Part shown: piece after piece, positions 52,355-60,552 of the stretch | How positions within the stretch are numbered: position 1 is the first letter of the stretch | How the letters are laid out: every line of letters begins with the position of its first letter | NCBI RefSeq assembly: GCF_900113525.1 | Contig: NZ_FOPP01000008.1 | Coordinates: forward strand, 62,001 to 126,000 | DNA from: Pedobacter insulae | Lineage (GTDB): Bacteria; Bacteroidota; Bacteroidia; Sphingobacteriales; Sphingobacteriaceae | Direction of reading: 5' to 3' | Length of the DNA stretch: 64,000 bases | Made by a program: the position numbers and the translations under genes | The notes under the pieces: model-generated | Database searches by the model: none | Seen by the model: the letters and a program-made list of their open reading frames with translations, nothing else | Told to the model about the DNA's origin: nothing

Positions 52355-53134
52355 TTATATCGTCCCCTCAAAAACCTTTACTGCTGGTCCGCATAAAAAT
52401 ATGTTGGTGAATTCTTGCCCATCATAATCAAACTTGACATTGATATGGCCGCCTAAAACTTCAATTGCCGTCTCAATATGTCCGGTTTGCTGTAGATGTT
52501 TTGCCCTCGCAAGCGCAACTGCGGTAACTCCCGTTCCACAGGCAAAGGTTTCGTATTCCACTCCACGTTCAAAGGTTCGAACGAATAAATGGTCACCTTT
52601 ATTTTCAACAAAATTAACATTAATCCCTTTTACTTGATAAGTTTCATTATTCCGAATGGCTTTACCGGCGTTAAATACATCCAGTTCTTTCAAATTTGTT
52701 ACCTCTTTAACATAGTGCGGAGAGCCTGTATTCAGCACATACGCATTGCCATCTTGTGTGACTTCATTCACATTGATCATCTGGAGGTCCACCCAATTAC
52801 CTTCGGCTGAAATTTTGGCATAATGCGGTCCATCTACTGCCAAAAAATTAGCTTCACTGTCAATAATTCCTAAATGTTTAGCAAAGGCAACGATGCAACG
52901 TCCGCCATTTCCACACATACTACCCAAGTTGCCATCTGCATTATAATACACCATTTCAAAATCAAAGTCTGCGTGACTTTGTAAAAGCATTAGCCCGTCG
53001 CCTCCAATACCAAATCTCCGATCACAAAGTTGCTTTACAAGATTATTATCAATGTTTTTTAAATTGTCCATGCGCTGATCAATCAAAATAAAATCGTTGC
53101 CAGCACCTTGATATTTGTGAAATTGCGTCGTCAT
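52355..53134 (-). CDS. dapF: Diaminopimelate epimerase
   Basis: A 259-residue racemase that converts LL- to meso-diaminopimelate for lysine and peptidoglycan. The two catalytic cysteines are C74 in MCGNGGRC and C199 in ACGTGVTA. The start (QFHKYQGAGNDFILID) and length are normal for the family. It is divergent from htrA. Confident assignment from motifs. Confidence 0.97.
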   Translation of the reverse strand: MTTQFHKYQGAGNDFILIDQRMDNLKNIDNNLVKQLCDRRFGIGGDGLMLLQSHADFDFEMVYYNADGNLGSMCGNGGRCIVAFAKHLGIIDSEANFLAVDGPHYAKISAEGNWVDLQMINVNEVTQDGNAYVLNTGSPHYVKEVTNLKELDVFNAGKAIRNNETYQVKGINVNFVENKGDHLFVRTFERGVEYETFACGTGVTAVALARAKHLQQTGHIETAIEVLGGHINVKFDYDGQEFTNIFLCGPAVKVFEGTI

Positions 53135-53191
53135 ATTTGTTTTTTTTAATCCTTAAAAGATTTAGGGCCACTATTTGCTTGATAAATTAGG

Positions 53192-53215
53192 ATGTTAATT
53201 TAACATTTTTTAACA
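53192..53215. promoter_or_regulatory. TTAACA palindrome and direct repeat in the dapF/htrA gap
   Basis: ATGTTAA-T-TTAACAT (53192-53206) is a perfect 15-nt palindrome. TTAACA at 53200-53205 is repeated at 53210-53215, a 10-bp period. A candidate -7 TAAATTTG (53260-53267) for htrA lies 44 nt beyond. Confidence 0.4.
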
Positions 53216-53314
53216 TTACATCAGATGTATTAAGTATACAAATATCGTTTATATGGTATTAAATTTGAGTAAATCTTTCTTAAAAAGTAAATAATATATA
53301 AAAACATGAAGAAC

Positions 53315-53351
53315 ATCATAATCTTTTAAAAGAATAACCATAGATTATGAT
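53315..53351 (+). promoter_or_regulatory. Inverted repeat in the htrA leader
   Basis: ATCATAATCT (53315-53324) and AGATTATGAT (53342-53351) are perfect 10-bp arms with a 17-nt spacer, 36 nt before the htrA ATG. It could be an operator or an mRNA hairpin that controls translation. Confidence 0.45.
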
Positions 53352-53386
53352 AGCTTGAATACCATTAAAAAACAAATTTTAAACAA

Positions 53387-54934
53387 ATGAAAAAAATAGG
53401 ATTAATAGTGTTTGCTGCATTTTTAGGAGGTGCAGTCGCAATTGGCGCTTATAAACTATTAGAGCGCAATAATGATAGCTTTTCTTTAGCTGAAAAGCAA
53501 AATATGATCTTTGCGAATAACCCAATTAAAGTCTCATCAACAGGAGCGGTAGATTTTGTGCAGGCGGCTGCAGCAGTTTCTCCAGCAGTTGTTCATATTA
53601 AAACAACCTACGGTACAAATCCTTCAAATGAAACACGTCAAGGTGGTGGATTAGAAGATTTCTTTGATTTCTTTGGTGGTGGCGGTAGCCGCAGAGGAAT
53701 GATGCCAAGAGCGGCCTCGGGGTCAGGTGTAATTTTAACTGCTGATGGTTATATCGTTACCAATAACCATGTGGTTGATAAAGCTGATAAGATTGAAGTG
53801 ATTCTTTCGAACCGTCGTAAAGTTACGGCTAAAGTAATTGGTAAAGACCCTAATACCGATTTAGCGCTCATTAAAGTAGATGTAGATGGTTTGCCTTTTG
53901 TTAAAATGGGTAACTCTGACAATGTACAAATTGGTGAGTGGGTATTGGCAGTTGGTTTCCCGTTAGACCTACAAACTACAGTAACTGCAGGTATTGTAAG
54001 TGCTAAAGCAAGAAGTATTGGCATTTTAGACAGAGAGAGTAATGGGATAACACGTGAAGAATATATGGAAATGCAACGTACTGGGGTGAGGCCAGAACGT
54101 CCGGCAAGTACGGCGATCGAGTCATTTATTCAAACAGATGCTGCCATTAATCCAGGTAATAGTGGGGGTGCTTTGGTAAATGCTAATGGTGAACTGATAG
54201 GGATTAATTCAGCGATCGCATCTCAAACTGGTAGAAATGAAGGTTATGGTTTTGCTATCCCAGTAAACTTGGCGAAAAAGATACTAGAAGATTTTAAACA
54301 ATTTGGCAGTGTAAAACGTGGTTACATTGGAGTTAGCTTTAAAGCTTTAGATGCGGATGTTGCAGAGTACTTGAAAATTAAGGATATTAATGGCCTTTAC
54401 GTAAGCGACGTGTTACCCGGCGGAGCTGCTGCAGTAGCAGGAATAAAAGAAGGCGATATCATTAAAAAAGTAGAAGGTGTCGAAATTTATGACTCGCCAG
54501 ATTTGCAAGAGAAGATTGGTCGTCTACGTCCTGGTGATAAGGTTTCTTTAGGGGTGTTAAAAGCAGATGGCTCTTTGAAAAATATAGTGGTAACGTTAAA
54601 ACCAGAGAGTAGCATGAACTTAGCCTCTGCAAAGAAAACAGAAGCGGTGCCTACCGGAACTACTGTAGCGAAGCTCGGAGCAAGTTTTGCGCCGGCATCT
54701 ACGGCAGTAAAAGCAAAATATAAAGCTACAAGTGGGGTAGTTGTGACAAATGTTGAACCTGGTAAGTTATTCGACTATTTTGAAGTAACGAAGGGTTTGC
54801 TCATTACAACTGTAAATGGTAAACCGGTAAATAGCTCTGCTGATGTAGAAAAAGCACTAGCAACCTCTGGAAACGGTAAAACCACTATAGCTGGTTTTGG
54901 AGAGAATGGAGCTTATACATTTTCTTTTAATTAA
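53387..54934 (+). CDS. HtrA/DegP family serine endoprotease
   Basis: A 515-residue periplasmic protease and chaperone. An N-terminal anchor or signal helix (1-22) is followed by a trypsin-like domain with the triad H128 (TNNHVVD), D158 (NTDLALIK) and S259 (GNSGGALV), and two PDZ domains (about 300-400 and 430-510). It has the long LA-loop-type region with GGGLEDFFDFFGGGG. It degrades misfolded envelope proteins. The gene sits alone, with an inverted repeat and TTAACA elements upstream, and ends in a strong terminator. Confidence 0.96.
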   Translation: MKKIGLIVFAAFLGGAVAIGAYKLLERNNDSFSLAEKQNMIFANNPIKVSSTGAVDFVQAAAAVSPAVVHIKTTYGTNPSNETRQGGGLEDFFDFFGGGGSRRGMMPRAASGSGVILTADGYIVTNNHVVDKADKIEVILSNRRKVTAKVIGKDPNTDLALIKVDVDGLPFVKMGNSDNVQIGEWVLAVGFPLDLQTTVTAGIVSAKARSIGILDRESNGITREEYMEMQRTGVRPERPASTAIESFIQTDAAINPGNSGGALVNANGELIGINSAIASQTGRNEGYGFAIPVNLAKKILEDFKQFGSVKRGYIGVSFKALDADVAEYLKIKDINGLYVSDVLPGGAAAVAGIKEGDIIKKVEGVEIYDSPDLQEKIGRLRPGDKVSLGVLKADGSLKNIVVTLKPESSMNLASAKKTEAVPTGTTVAKLGASFAPASTAVKAKYKATSGVVVTNVEPGKLFDYFEVTKGLLITTVNGKPVNSSADVEKALATSGNGKTTIAGFGENGAYTFSFN

Positions 54935-54959
54935 AAAATAATTATACATGTTAATAATT

Positions 54960-54989
54960 AGGACAGCAATTTGCTGTCCTTTTTTTTTT
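54960..54989 (+). terminator. Intrinsic terminator after htrA
   Basis: AGGACAGCA (54960-54968) pairs perfectly with TGCTGTCCT (54972-54980), followed by an uninterrupted T-run (54980-54989). Confidence 0.88.
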
Positions 54990-55081
54990 GCCTTAAACTG
55001 CTCATTTTTTTAGAATGTTTCTAAATAACTTCTTTCTTATGATTTTATAGATGACAATCCTAATTTAAATCATATTTTAAA

Positions 55082-55089
55082 TACTTTTG
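55082..55089 (+). promoter_or_regulatory. Candidate -7 element of the sdhCAB promoter
   Basis: TACTTTTG matches TAnnTTTG and is 29 nt before the ATG at 55119. No TTG is seen at the expected -33 position. Confidence 0.4.
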
Positions 55090-55118
55090 TAACAACTGAA
55101 TAAAAAAATAAAAAGCTA

Positions 55119-55793
55119 ATGGGCAGTATCGCAAATGCTTTTTCCTCATCTATAGGAAAAAAACTAATAATGGGTCTCACAGGCCTTTTTCTAATCTCTT
55201 TTTTAGTTATACACTGTTTTTTGAATTCCTTTGTGTTTTTCGATAATACTGGTGTATTATTTAATGAAGGAGCTCATTTTATGGCCACGAACTGGATTAT
55301 ACGTGCTATGGAAATAGTTTTAATGCTTGGTCTTATGTTGCATATTGTCCAAGGAGCGCGCTTAACATTCGAAAATCAAGCTGCCAGACCAGAGAAATAT
55401 GCTTATAACAATGGTAATGCAAACAGTAAATGGTATTCGCGATCGATGGGTCTTCTAGGGACATTATTGCTGATTTTCTTAATTGTTCACCTTTCGCAAT
55501 TTTGGACAGTTTCTCGATTTACAGGTATTCCTACTGTGGATTCTGCGGGTCATGAAGATTTGTATGCGGTGATGAAGGAAACGTTTAAGAATATATGGTT
55601 TGTTGTGTTGTATGTGCTTTCGATGATATCCCTAGCTTATCATCTGTTACATGGCTTTGCATCAACGTTTCAAACCTTAGGTTGGAATCACAAAAAATAT
55701 ACGCCTATTATAAAGGCAGTAGGCGTTTGGTTTTCTATCCTAATTCCTTTGATTTTTGCAGCAATGCCAGTTTGGATCTACCTAGGTCTTTAA
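55119..55793 (+). CDS. sdhC: Succinate dehydrogenase cytochrome b subunit (type B)
   Basis: A 224-residue membrane anchor with five helices. It binds two b hemes and menaquinone in the type B complex II shared by Bacteroidota and some Firmicutes. Histidines that may bind heme are seen in FLVIHCFLN, MLHIVQGAR, LIVHLSQF and YHLLHGFAS. It comes first in an operon with the flavoprotein and iron-sulfur subunits. Confidence 0.93.
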   Translation: MGSIANAFSSSIGKKLIMGLTGLFLISFLVIHCFLNSFVFFDNTGVLFNEGAHFMATNWIIRAMEIVLMLGLMLHIVQGARLTFENQAARPEKYAYNNGNANSKWYSRSMGLLGTLLLIFLIVHLSQFWTVSRFTGIPTVDSAGHEDLYAVMKETFKNIWFVVLYVLSMISLAYHLLHGFASTFQTLGWNHKKYTPIIKAVGVWFSILIPLIFAAMPVWIYLGL

Positions 55794-55825
55794 AATAATT
55801 TTGAACGAATAAAGCTAAATACATA

Positions 55826-57805
55826 ATGTCAGCAATAAATTCAAATATACCAGAGGGGGAATTAACAACTAAATGGACGAAGTTTAAGTCTTCGGTGCCA
55901 TTGGTTAACCCTTCCAATAAAAGAAGTTTAGAGATAATTGTTGTAGGTTCTGGTTTAGCCGGAGCGTCAGCAGCCGCTACTTTAGCCGAAATGGGCTATA
56001 AGGTAAAGTGCTTTTGTTTTCAGGATTCTCCACGTAGGGCGCATTCTATTGCTGCTCAGGGTGGTATCAACGCTGCGAAAAATTATCAAAATGATGGGGA
56101 TAGCACTTATCGTTTGTTTTATGATACGATTAAGGGCGGTGATTATCGTGCACGTGAAGCGAATGTTCACCGTTTAGCAGAGGTGAGTGCGAATATCATC
56201 GATCAATGTGTGGCGCAAGGGGTTCCTTTAGCACGTGAATACGGAGGCTTATTAGATAATCGTTCATTCGGCGGAACACAGGTGCAAAGAACATTTTATG
56301 CGGCAGGTCAAACTGGTCAGCAATTATTGCTGGGTGCATATAGTGCTTTAGAGCGCCAGATTGGAATGGGTAAGGTAGAAATGTTTACCCGTCACGAAAT
56401 GCTTGAAGTTGTGAAAATTGATGGCAAAGCTCGGGGTATTATTGCACGAAATCTAATTACTGGCGAGTTAGAACGTCATTTTGGTCATGCTGTTGTATTA
56501 GGAACAGGTGGGTATGGAAACGTTTTTTACCTTTCTACTAACGCAATGGGAAGTAACGTAACTGCTGCCTGGAAAGCAAACAAGCAGGGTGCTTTTTTTG
56601 CCAACCCTTGCTATACGCAAATTCACCCTACCTGTATCCCTGTGTCAGGCGATCATCAGTCTAAACTAACCCTTATGTCTGAATCGTTGCGTAATGATGG
56701 AAGAATTTGGGTACCTAAAAAGAAAGATGATACCCGTAAAGCTTCAGAAATTCCTGAAGATGAAAGAGATTATTACTTAGAACGTCGTTATCCTGCGTTT
56801 GGTAATTTAGTTCCGCGCGATGTAGCTTCGAGAGCTGCGAAAGAACGTTGCGACGCAGGTTATGGAGTTGGAACTTCTAAGTTGGCAGTTTACCTAGACT
56901 TTAAGGCGAATACGGAACGCTACGGTAGAATTGAAGCGGCTAAGGCTGGTAACCATCATCCAGACAAGGAAACTTGTATGCGTTTAGGTTTGGCGGTGAT
57001 CAAAGAGAAATATGGTAATCTATTCGATATGTATGCGCAGATTACCGGCGAAAATCCTTATGAAACACCAATGCGTATTTATCCAGCGGTTCACTACACA
57101 ATGGGTGGATTATGGGTTGATTATAACTTAATGACTACGGTTCCTGGTTTATACTGTACGGGCGAAGCGAATTTTTCTGATCATGGTGCAAATCGTTTAG
57201 GTGCGTCAGCTTTGATGCAAGGTTTGGCAGACGGTTATTTTGTTCTTCCATATACGATCGGACAATATTTATCAAAAGAAATTTCCGTTAAAGCGATTCC
57301 AACAGATCATCCAGCATTTGCTGAAGCAGAAGCTAAAGCAAAAGGAATATTGGATACTTTAATTGGAATTAAGGGAACCAAATCGGTAGATCACTTTCAT
57401 AAGAAGTTAGGTCTAATTATGTGGGAAAAATGTGGAATGGCTCGGAATGCTGAAGGATTAAAATCGGCCATTGCAGAAATTCAACAATTGAAGAAAGATT
57501 TTTGGAGCGATGTTAGGGTTCCGGGATCGGCAGATGAATATAATCCTGAACTTGAAAAAGCAGGCCGTGTTGCAGACTTTATAGAGTTAGGTGAGTTAAT
57601 GTGTATTGATGCATTAAATCGTAACGAGAGCTGTGGTGGCCATTTCCGTGAGGAGTTTCAAACTGAAGAAGGTGAGGCCTTGCGTGATGATGAAAATTAT
57701 GCTTACGTTGCGGCTTGGGAAAATAAAGGCGATGGAAGCTTCGAACTTCACAAAGAAGAACTGAAATTCGAAAATATTAAAATAGCACAAAGAAGTTATA
57801 AATAG
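55826..57805 (+). CDS. sdhA: Succinate dehydrogenase/fumarate reductase flavoprotein subunit
   Basis: A 659-residue FAD subunit. The dinucleotide motif [15 protein letters not shown] is near residue 33. Histidine of [15 protein letters not shown] forms the covalent FAD link, and [12 protein letters not shown] and [13 protein letters not shown], with the acid-base Arg region, are typical. This is the longer type B form. The reaction is oxidation of succinate to fumarate in the TCA cycle, or its reverse. Operon spacing: 32 nt after sdhC, 10 nt before sdhB. Confidence 0.97.
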   Translation: MSAINSNIPEGELTTKWTKFKSSVPLVNPSNKRSLEIIVVGSGLAGASAAATLAEMGYKVKCFCFQDSPRRAHSIAAQGGINAAKNYQNDGDSTYRLFYDTIKGGDYRAREANVHRLAEVSANIIDQCVAQGVPLAREYGGLLDNRSFGGTQVQRTFYAAGQTGQQLLLGAYSALERQIGMGKVEMFTRHEMLEVVKIDGKARGIIARNLITGELERHFGHAVVLGTGGYGNVFYLSTNAMGSNVTAAWKANKQGAFFANPCYTQIHPTCIPVSGDHQSKLTLMSESLRNDGRIWVPKKKDDTRKASEIPEDERDYYLERRYPAFGNLVPRDVASRAAKERCDAGYGVGTSKLAVYLDFKANTERYGRIEAAKAGNHHPDKETCMRLGLAVIKEKYGNLFDMYAQITGENPYETPMRIYPAVHYTMGGLWVDYNLMTTVPGLYCTGEANFSDHGANRLGASALMQGLADGYFVLPYTIGQYLSKEISVKAIPTDHPAFAEAEAKAKGILDTLIGIKGTKSVDHFHKKLGLIMWEKCGMARNAEGLKSAIAEIQQLKKDFWSDVRVPGSADEYNPELEKAGRVADFIELGELMCIDALNRNESCGGHFREEFQTEEGEALRDDENYAYVAAWENKGDGSFELHKEELKFENIKIAQRSYK

Positions 57806-57815
57806 TAGTTGAGGT

Positions 57816-58586
57816 ATGAGTATAGGAAATATGAACTTAACGCTAAAGGTTTGGCGTCAAAAGAGTACAAAGGATAAAGGGAAAATGGTCGATTATAAAG
57901 TCGCTAATATTTCTCCTGACATGTCTTTCTTAGAAATGTTTGATGTCTTGAACGAAGATTTAATTACAAAAGGGGATGAGCCCATAGTATTCGATCACGA
58001 TTGCCGCGAAGGTATTTGCGGGATGTGTTCCATGTTTATCAATGGCCGCCCTCACGGTCCAAAAGATGCAGTAACAACTTGTCAGTTGCATATGCGTTCT
58101 TTTAAAGATGGAGATACGATTGTAGTTGAGCCTTGGAGAGCAAAGGCATTTCCGGTAATCAAGGATTTAACGGTAGACAGGTCTGCGTTTGATAGAGTTA
58201 TTGCAGCTGGAGGCTTTATTTCTGTTAATACAGGCAATGCGCAAGATGCAAACAATTTGCCAATTCCAAAGGCTCAGGCCGATGCTGCATTCGAAGCAGC
58301 TGCTTGTATAGGTTGTGGTGCTTGTGTAGCAACTTGTAAGAATGCTTCTGCGATGTTATTTGTGTCTGCGAAAATCTCTCAATTGGCTTTATTGCCACAG
58401 GGACAACCTGAACGTTATAAACGTGTGCAGAATATGGTTGCCCAAATGGATGCAGAAGGATTTGGAAATTGTACTAACACTGGGGCTTGTGAAGCCGAAT
58501 GTCCCAAAGGAATATCGTTGGAGAATATTGCCAGGATGAATAGAGATTACTACTCGGCTAAGTTTATAAGTGAAGAAGAGGGATAG
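57816..58586 (+). CDS. sdhB: Succinate dehydrogenase/fumarate reductase iron-sulfur subunit
   Basis: A 256-residue electron-transfer subunit. The 2Fe-2S cluster cysteines are in CREGICGMC (and TTCQLHM), and two further groups, [13 protein letters not shown] and [14 protein letters not shown], bind the 4Fe-4S and 3Fe-4S clusters. It links the flavoprotein to the menaquinone site. Last gene of sdhCAB; a bidirectional terminator is 80 nt downstream. Confidence 0.97.
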   Translation: MSIGNMNLTLKVWRQKSTKDKGKMVDYKVANISPDMSFLEMFDVLNEDLITKGDEPIVFDHDCREGICGMCSMFINGRPHGPKDAVTTCQLHMRSFKDGDTIVVEPWRAKAFPVIKDLTVDRSAFDRVIAAGGFISVNTGNAQDANNLPIPKAQADAAFEAAACIGCGACVATCKNASAMLFVSAKISQLALLPQGQPERYKRVQNMVAQMDAEGFGNCTNTGACEAECPKGISLENIARMNRDYYSAKFISEEEG

Positions 58587-58662
58587 ATAATCAGACAATT
58601 GATTTGGATTTATCCTATAAAATTACTAGATTTAGTTGTCCGAGACAGAGGAGACATTTAAA

Positions 58663-58697
58663 CAAAAAACCCCGACCATTTAGGTTGGGGTTTTTTG
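58663..58697. terminator. Bidirectional terminator after sdhB
   Basis: CAAAAAACCCCGACC (58663-58677) pairs with GGTTGGGGTTTTTTG (58683-58697), including G.T, with T-runs on both strands. It serves the sdh operon and the convergent TonB operon. Confidence 0.85.
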
Positions 58698-58711
58698 TGA
58701 GTATTAATTTA

Positions 58712-59518
58712 CTATTTTTTTAATGAGAATTTAACAGGAATACTGTATTTAGTACGAACTACCTTGCCGTTTTGCATTCCGGGATTCCATCGTTTTGATA
58801 ACCTTAATACACGAACTGCTTCCTCATCTAATCCATAGCCTAATTTTTTGCCATCTACTTTAATATCACTTAATGAGCCGTCCTTTTCTATAGTGAAAGA
58901 GGTATAAACAGTTCCTTCAATTTTAGCATCCACTGCAGGCTTAGGATATTTCATGTTTGTACCTAAAAAATTATAGAACTTTGTGATGCCTCCTGGATAA
59001 GCTGGAGGGTTTTCCATGGAAACATGACTATATACTGTTTTGTCGCCTTCGCCTGATGTTGAAGGAGTAGTATGGGTATTTGCATTATTTGACGTTATGG
59101 TTTTTTTTGGTGTATTAGGCATTGCAAATTTTATTGGCATGCTGTATTTCACGCGAACAGGTTTTTCCTTATAGAGACCTGGATTCCATTTTCTCGCCAA
59201 TTTAAGCACTCTAACGGCCTCCTCCTCTGTTCCTGAGCCTAGTTTTTTGCCATCTACTTTAATGTCAGTTAATGAACCATCTTTTTCTATCGTGAAAGAG
59301 GTATATACAGTACCTTGTACATTGTTTTCGATTGCCTGGGTGGGATACTTGATCGTTGCGCCAAGAAAATCATAAAACTTTTGAATACCTCCAGGATAGG
59401 TTGGTGGGGTTTTTAAAGATATATGATCATATACCTTTTCATCTTGGGCAAACGCTTGGTTTAGGCATAGATTGAGCATTAACACCGCTATTAGCGATGA
59501 GAAAATTTTTGTTTTCAT
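58712..59518 (-). CDS. Secreted protein with two TonB C-terminal domains
   Basis: A 268-residue protein with a signal peptide (1-24) and no TM anchor. It has two tandem copies of a TonB C-terminal-like domain, about 35-130 and 165-265, that are nearly the same sequence (GTVYTSFTIEKDGSLTDIKVDGKKLG in both). Each copy starts YPGGI.KFY.FLG. The duplication looks recent. It is the last gene of the BlaI/BlaR1-like operon, 25 nt from the plug-domain protein. Not a normal energy transducer since it lacks the proline-rich and inner-membrane parts. Confidence 0.85.
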   Translation of the reverse strand: MKTKIFSSLIAVLMLNLCLNQAFAQDEKVYDHISLKTPPTYPGGIQKFYDFLGATIKYPTQAIENNVQGTVYTSFTIEKDGSLTDIKVDGKKLGSGTEEEAVRVLKLARKWNPGLYKEKPVRVKYSMPIKFAMPNTPKKTITSNNANTHTTPSTSGEGDKTVYSHVSMENPPAYPGGITKFYNFLGTNMKYPKPAVDAKIEGTVYTSFTIEKDGSLSDIKVDGKKLGYGLDEEAVRVLRLSKRWNPGMQNGKVVRTKYSIPVKFSLKK

Positions 59519-59543
59519 CTTTTTTGAGCTTTAGGTTAAGTTT

Positions 59544-60545
59544 TTACTGATTCTTTGTTTTTTGAATTGGAACATTCTTGGTCGTCACTATGATTACGCC
59601 ATTTTTCCCCGAAGAGCCGTAGAGGGCGATAGCAGAAGCATCCTTTAGGATCGAGATTGATTCAATCTTATTGGGGTCTAATTGGTTAATGTTTTCGTTT
59701 TCTAATACTTTTCCATCCAAAATGTAAAGAGGGTTTTTGCCATAGGTATTGGTGCCCCTAAACTTCACTTTACTTCCATAATCCTTTATGGTTACTTCAT
59801 CATTGTTTTTCGAGGCTTCTGCTTGTTTGATTGCTGGAGTTTCTTTTTTGTCTACGCCATTTGCGATAGCATTTTTGGTAGTGATTACAACTACGCCATT
59901 AGCTCCTTGAGTCCCATAAAGACTAATTGCCGAAGCATCTTTAATTATGCTTACTGATTCAATGGTGTTTGGATCCAATTCATTTAAGTTAAGGGCAAAC
60001 ACTTTTCCATCAACGATGTATAATGGCTCTGTTTGTTTATTTGTTGAACGATAGCCAATAATTTTAATTGACTTTGAATCTACATTGCTTTTGGCTTGCG
60101 GATTTGATGCCTGGGCCATGATAGTTATTGTATTTAGCGCAGTGAAACCAATTGGCATTTTTACCCCGTCATTGATAATAGCCGTACTAGCGCCTTTAAT
60201 TCTAAACGAAGTTTGCAACGCATACAAACCATCTTTTAAGGTGTTTAATTGCGAATAAGCCATCAAACTGTTTAAAACTGCAACATCACAGCCATTTCCA
60301 AGTTCTGTATGAATATTTATATGTTTTAAATTGCCTTTTATAAGTGTGAAAGTTATAATGCTATTTCCTTGATGGTTTTGTAAACGAGCGGTGCTAGGGT
60401 ATTCAATACTTTGCATTAAATAGCTATAAAATTTACCTAGGTCATCAGCTCTATATATTTTTCCAATTGAGACATCTTTAAAGTCTGCGCTAACTGTGCC
60501 GCATAACAACGCAGCAACTAAAGATAATGTGATTATTTTTTTCAT
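59544..60545 (-). CDS. Secreted protein with a TonB-like domain and two receptor-plug modules
   Basis: A 333-residue protein with a signal peptide (1-20). Residues 38-120 form a degenerate TonB C-terminal-like domain (FYSYLMQSIEYPSTARLQ). Two plug-like modules follow, 158-224 and 258-323, each with PLYI.DGKV, L.P..IES.SI.KDASA..LYG and G.NGV..VTTKN, the signature of SusC-type TonB receptor plugs, but there is no barrel. Third gene of the BlaI operon, 7 nt after the peptidase gene. The function is unknown. Confidence 0.82.
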   Translation of the reverse strand: MKKIITLSLVAALLCGTVSADFKDVSIGKIYRADDLGKFYSYLMQSIEYPSTARLQNHQGNSIITFTLIKGNLKHINIHTELGNGCDVAVLNSLMAYSQLNTLKDGLYALQTSFRIKGASTAIINDGVKMPIGFTALNTITIMAQASNPQAKSNVDSKSIKIIGYRSTNKQTEPLYIVDGKVFALNLNELDPNTIESVSIIKDASAISLYGTQGANGVVVITTKNAIANGVDKKETPAIKQAEASKNNDEVTIKDYGSKVKFRGTNTYGKNPLYILDGKVLENENINQLDPNKIESISILKDASAIALYGSSGKNGVIIVTTKNVPIQKTKNQ

Positions 60546-60552
60546 TGTAAAG

